This document shows positions 18,326 through 27,849 of a stretch of DNA of 51,810 nt, piece after piece; position 1 is the stretch's first letter, and every line of letters starts with the position of its first letter. The notes beneath the pieces were generated by a model that was given only the letters and a program-made list of their open reading frames with translations, did not search any database and was not told the origin of the DNA. The DNA lies in assembly GCA_964482025.1 (NCBI GenBank), contig CAYZVN010000017.1, forward strand, positions 1 through 51,810. The letters run 5' to 3'. The translations under genes were made by a program, and so were the position numbers. The stretch is from UBA5868 sp964482025 (GTDB lineage Bacteria; Pseudomonadota; Gammaproteobacteria; Pseudomonadales; Cellvibrionaceae).

Positions 18326-19471
18326 TCAGACACAAAGCTGATGAATTAACTGCTCGATTATTTTGACTGCCGGAGCGATTTGACTTTGCTCAATAAATTC
18401 GTCGGGTTGGTGCGCCTGCTCAATGGCACCGGGCCCCATTACAATGGTTTCCATTCCCATTTTTTGCAAGAAAGGTGCTTCGGTGGCGAAGGCTACCGCA
18501 TCGGCGGTGTGGCCGGTGAGTGTTTCGGCAGCCTGCACAATCGCGGAGTCGGCTTTTTCTTCATAGGGATCTATGCCGGGGAATAAGGAAGAAAAGACGA
18601 TATCGCAACCGGATTTTTCGGCGATGGGACGCAAGCGGTTTTGCAAATCATTGCGCAATTGGTCCAGCGGCATACCGGGCAGCGGGCGTAAATCAAAGTG
18701 GAGTTCGCAACTGGCGCAGATGCGATTGGGATTGTCGCCGCCGTGGATACAGCCGAGATTCAAGGTGGGAACCGCGACCGTGAAGCCTTCGTTGCGGTAA
18801 CGGCTTTGCAGCTCGCCGCGATAAACCAACAGGTGATTGATTACACCATTCATAACTTCCAGCGCATTTTTTCCCAAGCTCGGGTCGGAAGAGTGGCCGG
18901 CCTGGCCGATGACCCGCACGCTTTCCATCATTATGCCTTTGTGCATGCGAATCGGGCGCATGCCGGTGGGCTCGCCGATCACCGCGTAGCGCGCTTTTGG
19001 TGTGCCCTGCTTAGCCAGCGCGCGCGCGCCGCACATGGACGACTCTTCGTCGGCCGTGGCGAGGATAATCACCGGCTCGCGCAGCGGGGTGTCGCGGAAT
19101 TTTTCTAAAGCCGCCAGCACCACCGGGAAAAATCCTTTCATATCGGTGGCGCCGAGGCCGTAGAAACGGCCGTCTTTCTCGGTAAGCGTGAAGGGGTCCT
19201 GCTGCCAGAGCTCAGGATTACACGGTACCGTATCCGTATGGCCAGCGAGCACCAGGCCGCCCGGGCCCGAGCCCTTTACCGCCACCAGATTGTATTTCCC
19301 CGGCCAACCTTCGATCGGCTGGATGTCACACTGAAAGCCCAGAGGCTCCAGCCAAGTGGCGAGCAGATTCACGACATCCTGATTGCTTTGATCGAATTCG
19401 GGGCTGGTACAGCTAATGGAGGGGCTGCCGACAAGGGCGGCGAGCTGTGTTTGAAAGCGTTGGAAATTCAT
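18326..19471 (-). CDS. argE: Acetylornithine deacetylase
   Basis: M20 metallo-hydrolase of arginine biosynthesis (N-acetylornithine to ornithine), 381 residues, full length. Metal and catalytic motifs are all present: AGHTDTVP (His, Asp), GATDMKG (Asp), ADEESSMCGA (catalytic Glu and metal Glu), GEPTGM, and the C-terminal GPGAIEQAHQPDE (His). The dimerisation insert begins near GQAGHSSDP. The start ATG at 19469-19471 has only a weak ribosome-binding site. No argA or other arg gene is adjacent here. Confidence 0.95.
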   Translation of the reverse strand: MNFQRFQTQLAALVGSPSISCTSPEFDQSNQDVVNLLATWLEPLGFQCDIQPIEGWPGKYNLVAVKGSGPGGLVLAGHTDTVPCNPELWQQDPFTLTEKDGRFYGLGATDMKGFFPVVLAALEKFRDTPLREPVIILATADEESSMCGARALAKQGTPKARYAVIGEPTGMRPIRMHKGIMMESVRVIGQAGHSSDPSLGKNALEVMNGVINHLLVYRGELQSRYRNEGFTVAVPTLNLGCIHGGDNPNRICASCELHFDLRPLPGMPLDQLRNDLQNRLRPIAEKSGCDIVFSSLFPGIDPYEEKADSAIVQAAETLTGHTADAVAFATEAPFLQKMGMETIVMGPGAIEQAHQPDEFIEQSQIAPAVKIIEQLIHQLCV

Positions 19472-19931
19472 AAAGACTCACATGTTAGATGCCTGCACCT
19501 CGGTGGAGGCAGATGATTTACCAATTCATTGATTCAACGGCGGTGCCGGTGCAGGCTGCTTGTCTCGGCGAGTCAATTTAGAATCGCGCAGACATTTGCG
19601 GTCGTTATTCGTCCCATAATTTATGGATTTTGGCACTACCCCTAGCGCTCGATTTCGCGTAATGGGTTGTGCGAGCAGTGATAAACTTGCTGTTTTTATT
19701 GCGCTATCCAGCACCGCAGAATGCGGTAACGAGCGACTTCGGCAGCCAATACAGAATGCGCATTGAAGGATCTTAGGCCATTTGTTATTGAGATTGTTGC
19801 ATAAGTCTGGCTGCCGCCGCTTTTATGCATTCTAGGCGGTTGCCCTGGGGATCGCCACCGAGCTGAAATCTGACGGGCGCATCGCTTCCAGCTACAATTC
19901 AGCAAATATTTTCCCGAATGGCGAGCTGTGT
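19472..19931. other. Intergenic stretch between divergent argE and the GspE-type gene
   Basis: 460 bases without a supported gene. It must contain the argE promoter on the minus strand. A minus-strand open frame at about 19791-19899 encodes a protein-like end (GNRLECIKAAAARLMQQSQ) but has no usable start codon, so it could be a remnant. No ARG-box palindrome was recognised. I see no terminator or RNA gene. Confidence 0.4.
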
Positions 19932-21695
19932 ATGATCGATCGTTTATTGGATTTGCGTGGGGTGCTGACGGAGCTGCAGCGAAGTGGGCGCATCACTCAA
20001 GGGGACGTCAACCGGGTGCTGGGCAGCAGCCGGACCCGCGAAGAGTCGATGCTTCATCCGCTCACGTATCTGGGCGCTCAGCAATTGCGCGATCGACAGC
20101 GCGCCGGCAAAACACTCGACGAACTCGCGCTCACGGCTTGGTTGTCCGAGCAGAGCGGCCTGCCGCTTTTTCATATAGACCCGATGAAATTACAGGTGGC
20201 GGCCCTGGCCGATGTCATGTCCTACGCCTTCGCCAAACGTCACGACCTGCTGTGTGTGAAAATCACCACCGATGAACTTACCGTTGCGGTGGGGCAGCCT
20301 TATAAGCGCGACTGGGAGGATCAGTTACATCAGGTGTCCCGCCGCAATATTGTGCGCGTACTGGCGGTACCTTCGGAGCTTGAGCGCTACCGCATGGAGT
20401 TCTACTCGCTGGCTCGGTCCATTTCCGGTGCCTCGGGTGGCGCAGCGAGACCCAGCGGCGTGGCGAATTTTGAGCAGCTGCTGGAGCTGGGCAATCTCAA
20501 AGACCCGGAAGCCAACGACCAGCATATCGTCAATATCGTCGACTGGCTGCTGCAGTACGCCTTCGATCAGCGCGCCAGCGATATTCACATAGAGCCGCGT
20601 CGCGAGGTGGCGCGCATGCGCTTTCGCATCGACGGCATTTTGCACTCCATCTACGACTTTCCCGCCAACATTGCCACCGCCATCATCAGTCGCATCAAAA
20701 TTCTCGGGCGCATGAACGTCGCGGAAAAACGCAAACCCCAGGACGGGCGGCTGAAGACCAAAAATGCCGACGGCGCCGAGGCCGAATTGCGGCTGTCCAC
20801 TCTGCCGACCGCGTTCGGTGAAAAACTGGTCATGCGGGTGTTCGACCCCGAAGTGCTGATGCGCACATTCGACGATCTCGGGTTGGTGGGGGAGGACTAT
20901 AAACGCTGGCACAGCATGATGGCGTCGCCCCACGGGATTTTGCTGGTGACCGGCCCCACGGGCTCGGGGAAAACCACCACGCTCTACTCGTCGTTAAAAA
21001 CGCTCTCCACCGATGAAGTCAATGTCAGCACCATTGAAGACCCTATCGAAATGGTTGAAGAAGCCTTCAACCAAACGCAGGTGCAGCACAATATCGGGCT
21101 GGACTTTGCGGCCGGCATTCGCACCCTGATGCGTCAGGACCCGGACATCATCATGGTGGGTGAGATCCGCGACCTGGAGACCGCCCAGATGGCAGTGCAG
21201 GCAGCGCTGACGGGTCACTTGGTGCTTTCGACTCTGCACACCAACGACGCGCCTACCTCTATTTCCCGCTTGCTGGATTTAGGTATTCCCGCTTATCTGC
21301 TAAAAGCTACCGTGGTGGGGGTGATGGCTCAGCGCCTGGTGCGCTCGCTCTGCAAGCACTGCCGGGTTAAAACGGAGGTGGATAAAGAGGATTGGGAATC
21401 CCTGGTGCGGCCCTGGAAGGTCAGCAAACCGGATTTCATCTACTCGGCGGGCGGGTGTCTAGAGTGCCGTAATACCGGCTATATGGGTCGCCAGGGCATT
21501 TATGAAATTATGCCGCTCACCGAAAGCTTGCAGCGCCAGATCCACGACGACACCGATCTGAACGCCCTGCGCCAACACGCTATGCGCGACGGCATGCGCA
21601 CTTTGCGTTTGTCCGGCGCGCAGAAAGTCGCTGCGGGTATTACCACGGTGGAAGAGGTGCTGCGGGTGGCGCCGCCAGTGGAGAAGTATCAGTAA
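19932..21695 (+). CDS. GspE/PilB-family secretion ATPase, orphan
   Basis: Traffic ATPase of the type II secretion / type IV pilus family, 587 residues. The N-terminal ~170 residues form a MshEN/T2SSE_N-like domain. The C-terminal ATPase domain has Walker A GPTGSGKTT (residues 341-349), the Asp-box IEDPIEM, Walker B DIIMVGEIRD and the His-box LSTLHTNDAPTSISRLLDLG. A tetracysteine zinc motif CKHC...CLEC follows in the usual place. It is catalytically complete, but no gsp or pil gene is nearby, so its partner machine is unknown. The next gene (21851) is on the same strand 155 bases away. Confidence 0.92.
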   Translation: MIDRLLDLRGVLTELQRSGRITQGDVNRVLGSSRTREESMLHPLTYLGAQQLRDRQRAGKTLDELALTAWLSEQSGLPLFHIDPMKLQVAALADVMSYAFAKRHDLLCVKITTDELTVAVGQPYKRDWEDQLHQVSRRNIVRVLAVPSELERYRMEFYSLARSISGASGGAARPSGVANFEQLLELGNLKDPEANDQHIVNIVDWLLQYAFDQRASDIHIEPRREVARMRFRIDGILHSIYDFPANIATAIISRIKILGRMNVAEKRKPQDGRLKTKNADGAEAELRLSTLPTAFGEKLVMRVFDPEVLMRTFDDLGLVGEDYKRWHSMMASPHGILLVTGPTGSGKTTTLYSSLKTLSTDEVNVSTIEDPIEMVEEAFNQTQVQHNIGLDFAAGIRTLMRQDPDIIMVGEIRDLETAQMAVQAALTGHLVLSTLHTNDAPTSISRLLDLGIPAYLLKATVVGVMAQRLVRSLCKHCRVKTEVDKEDWESLVRPWKVSKPDFIYSAGGCLECRNTGYMGRQGIYEIMPLTESLQRQIHDDTDLNALRQHAMRDGMRTLRLSGAQKVAAGITTVEEVLRVAPPVEKYQ

Positions 21696-21850
21696 GCCCG
21701 ACTTTGCCAGGGCCATGGTTATGTTGGCTAGCCACTTGACCGCCGCCGGGCCGCTCTCTAGGCTGCGCGCCCATCCAGCGTCGTAATTGGCGTCGGAGGG
21801 CCGCCAAAAGGCGTACCTATTGAGACCTAGTTTGCTAGCTGAGGCTGCCT

Positions 21851-23318
21851 ATGCGTTGTTCGTTCCGGGAATGGGTGTTTGCGCTGCTGATCGTGGCGAC
21901 GCCGAGCTTTGCCGATGACGATCTGAGTGAATCCCTGATCGAAGAAACGCGTGCGGTGGAGGAGACTCATGCGGCGGAGCCAGTCGCCGCACCCNNNNNN
22001 NNNNNNNNNNNNNNNNNNNNNNNNNNNNNNNNNNNNNNNNNNNNNNNNNNNNNNNNNNNNNNNNNNNNNNNNNNNNNNNNNNNNNNNNNNNNNNCAGGCG
22101 GAAAACGTCAACCTCAAAGAGGTGATCGATCGCCCTCTGTTGGAGGTGTTGCCGCAGACCCAAGCGCCGGTCCCCGAACTCGAAACCCCCGGTGACGGCA
22201 GCATGTCGCCGGTACCGCCGGACGAGACCACGGCTCCTGAGCAACCGCCGCCAAGCGCCACACCGGCAGGTGCTGAGCCGTTGCGGATGCTGGGCGCAGA
22301 AGTTCTGCCGGGCACCGCAACACGGCTGGCCTGGTCGGTAAAAGACTCCCTCGCCGGCATCTCGACTCCGACACCTGTGTTGGTGGTGCACGGCAAAAAC
22401 CCCGGTCCCAGAGTCTGTTTAACCGCAGCTTTGCATGGCGATGAACTCAACGGCATAGAAGTGGTGCGCCGTATCCTCTATGACCTGCAACCTGAGAAAC
22501 TCTCCGGTACCGTAATCGGCGTACCCATCGTCAATCTGCAAGGTTTTCGGCGGGCGTCGCGCTACCTGCCGGATAGACGCGATTTGAACCGTTATTTCCC
22601 CGGTCGCCCCAACGGCAGTTCCGCCGCCCGTATTGCCCACTCTTTTTTCCACGAAGTCATAGTGCACTGCCACTATCTCGTCGATCTTCATACCGGCTCT
22701 TTCCGCCGCACCAACCTGCCGCAACTGCGCGCCGACCTGACCAATCCGGCGGTGGCGGAGCTGACGCGCTATATGGGCTCTATTGTCGTGTTGCAAAGTC
22801 GCGGTGCTCGCGGCTCTTTGCGGCGGGCAGCGGTGGACGCGGGCATTCCGGCGGTAACCGTAGAGGCGGGGGAGCCGCTCAATGTCGAACCCAGCGCAGT
22901 TCAGCAGGGTGTGGAATCCATCGAGGCGCTGCTGAGTAAGCTCAATATGTATCCATATAAGGGGCTGTGGGCGCGTAAGACCGAGCCGGTGTACTACAAA
23001 TCCCGTTGGATACGCGCGCAAGCTGGCGGCATCCTCCTGAATCGGGCGCGACTGGGAGAGCGCATCAAGCGCGACCAACTTCTGGGGGTGGTGACCGATC
23101 CCATTACCAACGTCTCGCATGAGATCCGCGCGCCTATGCCGGGGCGGGTCATTGGTATGGCGCTCAACCAAGTCATGCTGCCGGGATTCGCCGCTTACCA
23201 CATCGGCTATCAATCCACGGCGGAGGAGGCGGCGGAAGCAGATGCCGGCCCCGATGAGGCGGCCGGAGACGACGCCGATGGCGAAGAGAGCGAAGCGGGG
23301 TTGGAGCCCTTGATCTAG
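21851..23318 (+). CDS. Exported succinylglutamate desuccinylase/aspartoacylase-family zinc hydrolase, interrupted by an assembly gap
   Basis: The reading frame starts at 21851 with a signal peptide (residues 1-21, cleavage after SFA, then DDDLSES). It runs into 100 N (21995-22094) and resumes in another frame to 23318, as expected if the true gap size is not 100. After the gap comes a Pro-rich linker, then an M14-like AstE/AspA domain with zinc ligands in AALHGDELNG (His, Glu), the DRRDLNRYFPG segment, and the third ligand in LVDLHTGSF. A beta-barrel tail contains EIRAPMPGRVIGMAL. The C-terminus is very acidic (Glu/Asp/Ala-rich). The substrate is unknown; the signal peptide suggests a periplasmic amidase rather than arginine catabolism. 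Confidence 0.8.
21995..22094. other. Assembly gap (100 N)
   Basis: Exactly 100 undetermined bases inside the zinc hydrolase gene. The flanking frames disagree, so the true length is not 100 modulo 3 as drawn. The missing part is probably low-complexity linker. Confidence 0.98.
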
Positions 23319-23363
23319 TCGCGCTTTCGGCCACGCCTTGGCGCGGGTTCAGGCGCTTTCGCT

Positions 23364-23392
23364 CTGACACTGCTGCCGGCCTTTGTTATCAT
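23364..23392 (+). promoter_or_regulatory. Sigma-70 promoter of the hemCDXY operon
   Basis: CTGACA (23364-23369) and TATCAT (23387-23392) are separated by exactly 17 bases, each matching the consensus at five of six positions. It lies about 63 bases before the hemC start and is the best sigma-70 promoter I can see in the window. Confidence 0.6.
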
Positions 23393-23454
23393 CCGGCACC
23401 CGTATCTCCGGCCAACGGCGCGAGATGACCTTGGTAACTGTAGAAGGCCCGTAT

Positions 23455-24390
23455 ATGACTCAACTACAAACGCTGCGCATCGCCACCCGCAAAAGTTTAC
23501 TGGCGCTGTGGCAAGCCAACTATGTCAAGGCTCGCCTCGAAGACTTGCACCCTCAACTGACGGTAGAGCTCGTGCCCATGACCAGTCGCGGCGATGTGCT
23601 GTTGGATGTACCTCTGGCCAAGGTGGGCGGCAAAGGCTTGTTCGTAAAAGAATTGGAGCAGGCCATGCTCAATGGCGAAGCGGACATCGCGGTGCATTCT
23701 ATGAAGGATGTGCCTATGGAGTTCCCCGACGGCCTGGGCCTGGCGGTCATCTGTGAGCGCGAAGACCCACGCGATGCCTGGGTGTCCAATCGCTACGCCT
23801 CCATCGACGAGCTGCCCGCTGGGGCGGTGGTCGGCACCTCCAGCCTGCGCCGACAAAGCCAGATTCTTGCGCAACGACCGGACCTCGAAGTGAAATTTTT
23901 GCGCGGCAACGTGCAAACCCGCTTGGCCAAACTCGACAACGGCGATTACGACGGCATCATCCTCGCCTCGGCGGGCCTGCTGCGGCTTGAGTTGGACGAG
24001 CGCATTCGCGGCTACATAGAGCCGGAACAATGTCTGCCGGCCGGCGGCCAGGGCGCTGTGGGCATTGAATGCCGCACCGCCGATGCGGCCATTATTGAGC
24101 TGATCAAGCCGCTGCACCACCAGACCTCCGCCGAAGCCGTACTGGCGGAGCGCGCCATGAACCGACGCCTGGAAGGCGGTTGCCAGGTGCCAATCGCCTG
24201 CTACGCCATTCACCAGGGTGACCAGCTTTGGCTGCGCGGCTTAGTTGCCGAGCCGGACGGCTCACGGGTGTTGAGTGGCGAGATCCGCGGTCCCGCCAGC
24301 ACTGGCGAGCGCATGGGCGTGGAGCTGGCCGAGCGCTTGTTGGCCGATGGTGCCGATGTCATTCTGCGCAAGGTCTACGGTAGTGCCTAA
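23455..24390 (+). CDS. hemC: Porphobilinogen deaminase (hydroxymethylbilane synthase)
   Basis: Tetrapyrrole biosynthesis enzyme joining four porphobilinogens, cytosolic, 311 residues (typical about 313). The ATG at 23455 has GAAGG upstream and gives the standard N-terminus LRIATRKSLLALWQANYV; a longer upstream frame is not supported. Conserved motifs: MTSRGDVLLDVPLAKVGGKG, VHSMKDVP, GTSSLRRQSQ, LRGNVQTRLAKLD. The dipyrromethane cofactor is attached through Cys243 in EGGCQVPI. First gene of hemC-hemD-hemX-hemY, with an 8-base overlap to hemD. Confidence 0.97.
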   Translation: MTQLQTLRIATRKSLLALWQANYVKARLEDLHPQLTVELVPMTSRGDVLLDVPLAKVGGKGLFVKELEQAMLNGEADIAVHSMKDVPMEFPDGLGLAVICEREDPRDAWVSNRYASIDELPAGAVVGTSSLRRQSQILAQRPDLEVKFLRGNVQTRLAKLDNGDYDGIILASAGLLRLELDERIRGYIEPEQCLPAGGQGAVGIECRTADAAIIELIKPLHHQTSAEAVLAERAMNRRLEGGCQVPIACYAIHQGDQLWLRGLVAEPDGSRVLSGEIRGPASTGERMGVELAERLLADGADVILRKVYGSA

Positions 24391-25159
24391 CGGCCGCATC
24401 TGGGCGACCCGCCCGGCGCCGCAGAACGGCGAATGGCAGCAAGCTTTAAACGCGCTGGGGCGACCCGTCGTCGAGGTGCCGCTGCTGGCGATTGAGCCGG
24501 TGCAAGCGCCGGAAGAAATTCAGGCAATCAAAGACGTCATTCTTAATTTCGATCAGTACCAAAAAGTCTTCTTTGTCAGCCACAATGCCGTGCGCGAAAC
24601 CTTTGCCTGGCTGCACCGTTACTGGCCCCAGCTACCCGTAGGGGTGGAATATATCGCGGTGGGCAGCAAGACTGCGGAGGCGGTTCTCGCCGAGCAGGTG
24701 CCAGTGGTCAGCGGTGTGCACACCATGGATAGCGACGAGATGTTGCGGCTGCCGCTGCTGCAGAACGTGGCGGGGCAGAAAATCCTGATTTGCCGCGGCC
24801 GTGGCGGCCTGCCGCTGATGGGCAAAGTCCTGCGCGAGCGCGGCGCCACTGTGCACTACTGCGAGCTCTATTACCGGCGCATGCCCGCCGAGGCGGTTAC
24901 CCAGGCAGCGCCCTTGGTCTCGCAGTGTGGAAATGATGTGATTCCGGTTTTCAGTGGTGAGACCTTGCACAATCTGGTTAAAGTACTCGATGCGCTCGGC
25001 GTGGCCGAGCGCGGTATGACATTGGTGGTGCCCGGTAGCCGCGTCCGCCAGGAGGCCGAGCAGCTGGGATTCACTCGGGTCATCACCGCCCAAAATGCCG
25101 CTACCACCACTATGTTGGCGGCAGTTCAGGAGGCGCTGGATAGACGGGGACAGGAATAG
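24383..25159 (+). CDS. hemD: Uroporphyrinogen-III synthase
   Basis: Cyclises hydroxymethylbilane to uroporphyrinogen III, cytosolic. The start is taken as the GTG at 24383, eight bases inside the end of hemC, giving PNGRIWATRPAPQN, the family N-terminus; product 258 residues. The sequence is typically divergent, with recognisable FFVSHNAVRETF, VGSKTAEAV, RGRGGLPLMGKVLRERGA and a C-terminal ALDRR. The position between hemC and hemX is the usual gammaproteobacterial order. Confidence 0.93.
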   Translation: MPNGRIWATRPAPQNGEWQQALNALGRPVVEVPLLAIEPVQAPEEIQAIKDVILNFDQYQKVFFVSHNAVRETFAWLHRYWPQLPVGVEYIAVGSKTAEAVLAEQVPVVSGVHTMDSDEMLRLPLLQNVAGQKILICRGRGGLPLMGKVLRERGATVHYCELYYRRMPAEAVTQAAPLVSQCGNDVIPVFSGETLHNLVKVLDALGVAERGMTLVVPGSRVRQEAEQLGFTRVITAQNAATTTMLAAVQEALDRRGQE

Positions 25160-25210
25160 GCTCCGATATTGTTGCCGTGCCATTCTTCAAACTCTGACGA
25201 AGCTCACCCT

Positions 25211-26446
25211 ATGACGGATAACGACAAACCACCAGTCAGTGAAACGCCACCCGCATCAACGGAAGCCGCTGTCGACGCCGAGAGGGTCGCCGACTCTCCG
25301 CCACCCAGCCCACCGCCCGAAGACCCGCCTTCTCCACAAACTCCCCCCCCGACACCGCCCAGTAAGGGTCGCTCCGGTGGCCCTTGGCTGGCGGTGCTGT
25401 TGTTGATGGCTGGTGCGGCTGGAGGCGGCTTTTGGTTGTGGCAGGAGGCGCAAGAGCGTGACCAGCTGATCCGCGACCTGCAGGTGCAACTAGAGGGGGT
25501 TCGCGCTCAGTTCGGCGGTCTGCCGGACCAAGTGCAGGACCAGCTGAGCCGTCAACTGGCCAACGCGCGCGCGCAGACGGAGCGTAGCGAGCAGGCACTG
25601 AGCCAGCAGCTGTCGGCCGTGCAGCGGGAGCAAGAGCAATTGAGCCAGCAGTTGGCCGGGCAACAGCAGCGTCTGGCCAGCTTGTCCACCACCACCCGCG
25701 AGGATTGGCTGCTGGCAGAAGCCGAATACCTGCTAAAAATTGCCAATCAGCGAGTTCTGATCGAGCGCACCACCAGTAATGCCGTGGCCTTATTGCGTAA
25801 TGCGGATGAGCGCTTGCTGCAGGCGAGCCAGGGCATAGGGGATGCGGAGCTATTTGCCATTCGCAAAGCCCTAAGCCGCGACTTGAGCGCCTTAGAGACC
25901 GTTGAGCCCATCGACAAAGAGGGCGTATACCTGCGCCTGTACGCCTTGGCTGAGCGCGTCGACGACTTGCCGCGCCTACAGGTGGAAGCCTTTGCCGAAT
26001 TGACGGATCCAGCGCAAACGGTGGACGAAGAGCGCGCCGAGTCCGGCTGGTCTAAGCGCTTTTGGCGCGGCCTGCGCGATTTGGCCGGCTCGCTCGACCG
26101 CTATGTGCGCATCGATGATGTAGAAGCTCCCGCTAAGCCGCTGGTGGACAGCTACGCCACTCGGCTGGCGGCGCTCAACGTACGGCTGCTGTTGGAGCAA
26201 GCCCAGCTGGCGCTGATGCAGGAAGAGCCGCAGGTGTATCGCCACAGCTTGGAGAAAGCGCAAACCTTTTTGCGGGATTACTACTTGGCTTCGGAGCAGA
26301 ATACGCGCTTGCAGGCCGCTTTGGCCGAGCTCGCGGCAGTGGAGGTGGCGCCCGAGCTGCCGGATATCTCCGGATCCTTGACGCTCTTGCGCGACTATCT
26401 GCGGCAACTGCATCGGGTGCAGCCAGCGCCCAAGGGGCAGTTATGA
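25211..26446 (+). CDS. hemX: HemX-like membrane protein
   Basis: Third gene of the heme operon, 411 residues from the ATG at 25211. Residues 1-55 are a very Pro-rich cytoplasmic tail. One membrane helix lies at about 58-77 (PWLAVLLLMAGAAGGGFWLW). A Gln/Glu-rich coiled coil (about 80-165) leads into the conserved LLAEAEYLLKIANQRVLIER and a helical periplasmic domain with WSKRFWRGLRDL. HemX is often labelled a uroporphyrin methyltransferase, but nothing in this sequence resembles a SAM-dependent enzyme; its role is not established. The stop overlaps hemY by four bases. Confidence 0.9.
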   Translation: MTDNDKPPVSETPPASTEAAVDAERVADSPPPSPPPEDPPSPQTPPPTPPSKGRSGGPWLAVLLLMAGAAGGGFWLWQEAQERDQLIRDLQVQLEGVRAQFGGLPDQVQDQLSRQLANARAQTERSEQALSQQLSAVQREQEQLSQQLAGQQQRLASLSTTTREDWLLAEAEYLLKIANQRVLIERTTSNAVALLRNADERLLQASQGIGDAELFAIRKALSRDLSALETVEPIDKEGVYLRLYALAERVDDLPRLQVEAFAELTDPAQTVDEERAESGWSKRFWRGLRDLAGSLDRYVRIDDVEAPAKPLVDSYATRLAALNVRLLLEQAQLALMQEEPQVYRHSLEKAQTFLRDYYLASEQNTRLQAALAELAAVEVAPELPDISGSLTLLRDYLRQLHRVQPAPKGQL

Positions 26447-27678
26447 GAAAGGTTATTCTCGCCAGCGTCTTAGCTCTGGTCGCGGGTGCCGGGCTTTGGC
26501 ATCTGCTGCAGTACGACTCGGGCTACCTGCTCATTGTGGTAGCGGGGAAAACCATCGAAATGCGTCTCGCATTCGCTCTGTTGAGTGTGCTGCTGTTCGT
26601 TCTTCTGCTGCGCTGGGTTTGGCATCTGTTGCGCGGCACCTTGGGATTATTCGCTCACGGTTGGCGCTCGGCGCTGGGTCGCAAAGCTTTGCGTACCGAG
26701 CTGCGCACTCAGCGGGGTTTATTGAGCTTTATCGAAGGTGACTGGCAGAGCGCCCAACGCGACCTGCTAAAAGCCGCGCGCGACTTGCCCAAGCCGTTAC
26801 TGCATTACCTCGCCGCAGCCCACAGCGCCCGCGAATTGGGCCAGGATGACAAAGCGGCGGATCTGTTGGAGCGGGCGGAGCAGATCGCACCGGGAAACAA
26901 ACTGGCGGTACTCTTGGAGCAAGCGCGGCTGCTGCTGAGCCGCCATCAATACGATGCCGGCCTCACCAAGCTGCATCAAGCCAAGACCATAGCCCCTCAT
27001 CACCCCGCAGTGTTAGACCTTTTGCAGCAAACCTACGCAGCGCGGGGAGACTGGGCGTCGCTGGAACAGCTGCTGGCGGACTTACACCGTTATAAAGTGT
27101 TGCCGGCGGCTGCGCTGACGACCCTTGAGCAGCGGGTGTACCTGGGATTGTTGCAGGAGGCGGGTAAGCAAGTGCGCGGACAGGGCAGCGATCAAAGCGA
27201 GCTGGCGGAGCTTCAGCACGTTTGGCAACGCCTCCCCAAAGCGACTCGTATGCAGCCAGAGTACGTTGCGGTATATGCGCGCTTGCTGATTTCCGCGCAA
27301 GAACACAGTCAGGCGGAACTTCTGCTGCGCCAAGCACTAAAGCAGCACTGGTCGGCACCGCTGGTGGAGCTTTACGGACTCGCTGCGCCGGAAGATCGCC
27401 AGCGGCAGCTGCACCAGGCCCAGGCCTGGCTGCCGGATCACCGGGGCGAGGCCGAGTTGCAGCTTGCGCTCGGACGCATCTGTCTGCGCAATGAACTCTG
27501 GGGACAGGCGCGCGACCACTTTCAGCAGAGTCTGCAACTGCGGCCAACTCCCGCTGCCTATGCTGAGCTGGGCCGTCTAGTCGCTCACCTGGGAGAGGCC
27601 AATCACAGCACCGAGTACTTCCGCCAGGGGCTCCTGCTCACCACTCACGGCTTGCCCAGCCTCCCTATGCCCCGCTAG
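26443..27678 (+). CDS. hemY: HemY-like TPR membrane protein
   Basis: Last gene of hemCDXY, 411 residues. Two N-terminal membrane helices (about 5-22 and 42-66) enclose a short loop with VAGKTIEMRLA. The rest is a series of tetratricopeptide-like helical hairpins (for example LHYLAAAHSARELGQDDKAADLLERA, split here only by my reading). This is the proteobacterial HemY (HemY_N plus TPR), not the protoporphyrinogen oxidase of the same name in Bacillus. Function unknown; it is proposed to scaffold heme-pathway enzymes. The terminator overlaps its stop codon. Confidence 0.9.
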   Translation: MRKVILASVLALVAGAGLWHLLQYDSGYLLIVVAGKTIEMRLAFALLSVLLFVLLLRWVWHLLRGTLGLFAHGWRSALGRKALRTELRTQRGLLSFIEGDWQSAQRDLLKAARDLPKPLLHYLAAAHSARELGQDDKAADLLERAEQIAPGNKLAVLLEQARLLLSRHQYDAGLTKLHQAKTIAPHHPAVLDLLQQTYAARGDWASLEQLLADLHRYKVLPAAALTTLEQRVYLGLLQEAGKQVRGQGSDQSELAELQHVWQRLPKATRMQPEYVAVYARLLISAQEHSQAELLLRQALKQHWSAPLVELYGLAAPEDRQRQLHQAQAWLPDHRGEAELQLALGRICLRNELWGQARDHFQQSLQLRPTPAAYAELGRLVAHLGEANHSTEYFRQGLLLTTHGLPSLPMPR

Positions 27679-27695
27679 CGGGGCGTCTTTCTTTC
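27669..27695 (+). terminator. Intrinsic terminator of hemCDXY overlapping the stop codon
   Basis: Stem GCCCCG / CGGGGC with loop CTAG, where the loop contains the hemY stop TAG, followed by GTCTTTCTTTCT. Because the hairpin includes the end of the coding region, translating ribosomes would compete with it. Confidence 0.65.
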
Positions 27696-27849
27696 TAGTG
27701 CATCGCTCTTCTTAGCGGACACGCTGCCTCCCCAAGTACCCCAAAGAAAACTTTGGCGACGAGCCAAGGAGGTGCGCGCCCATTGGCGTCGATATTGCTA
27801 GCTTCGCTGCGCCATTCGGCGACAACGACTAACGATAGACAGGAAGATC

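Noticed and set aside
19775..19905. Minus-strand frame ending in a protein-like C-terminus in the argE upstream gap
   Set aside because: A stop lies just upstream and no ATG, GTG or TTG start is in frame; at most a gene remnant.
21951..23318. ORF start at 21951 for the zinc hydrolase
   Set aside because: This start is an artefact of the frame after the N gap running back through the Ns; the signal-peptide start at 21851 in the other frame is the real one.
25211..26446. HemX as uroporphyrinogen-III C-methyltransferase
   Set aside because: That label is common in databases, but the sequence is a membrane-anchored coiled-coil protein with no SAM-methyltransferase motif.
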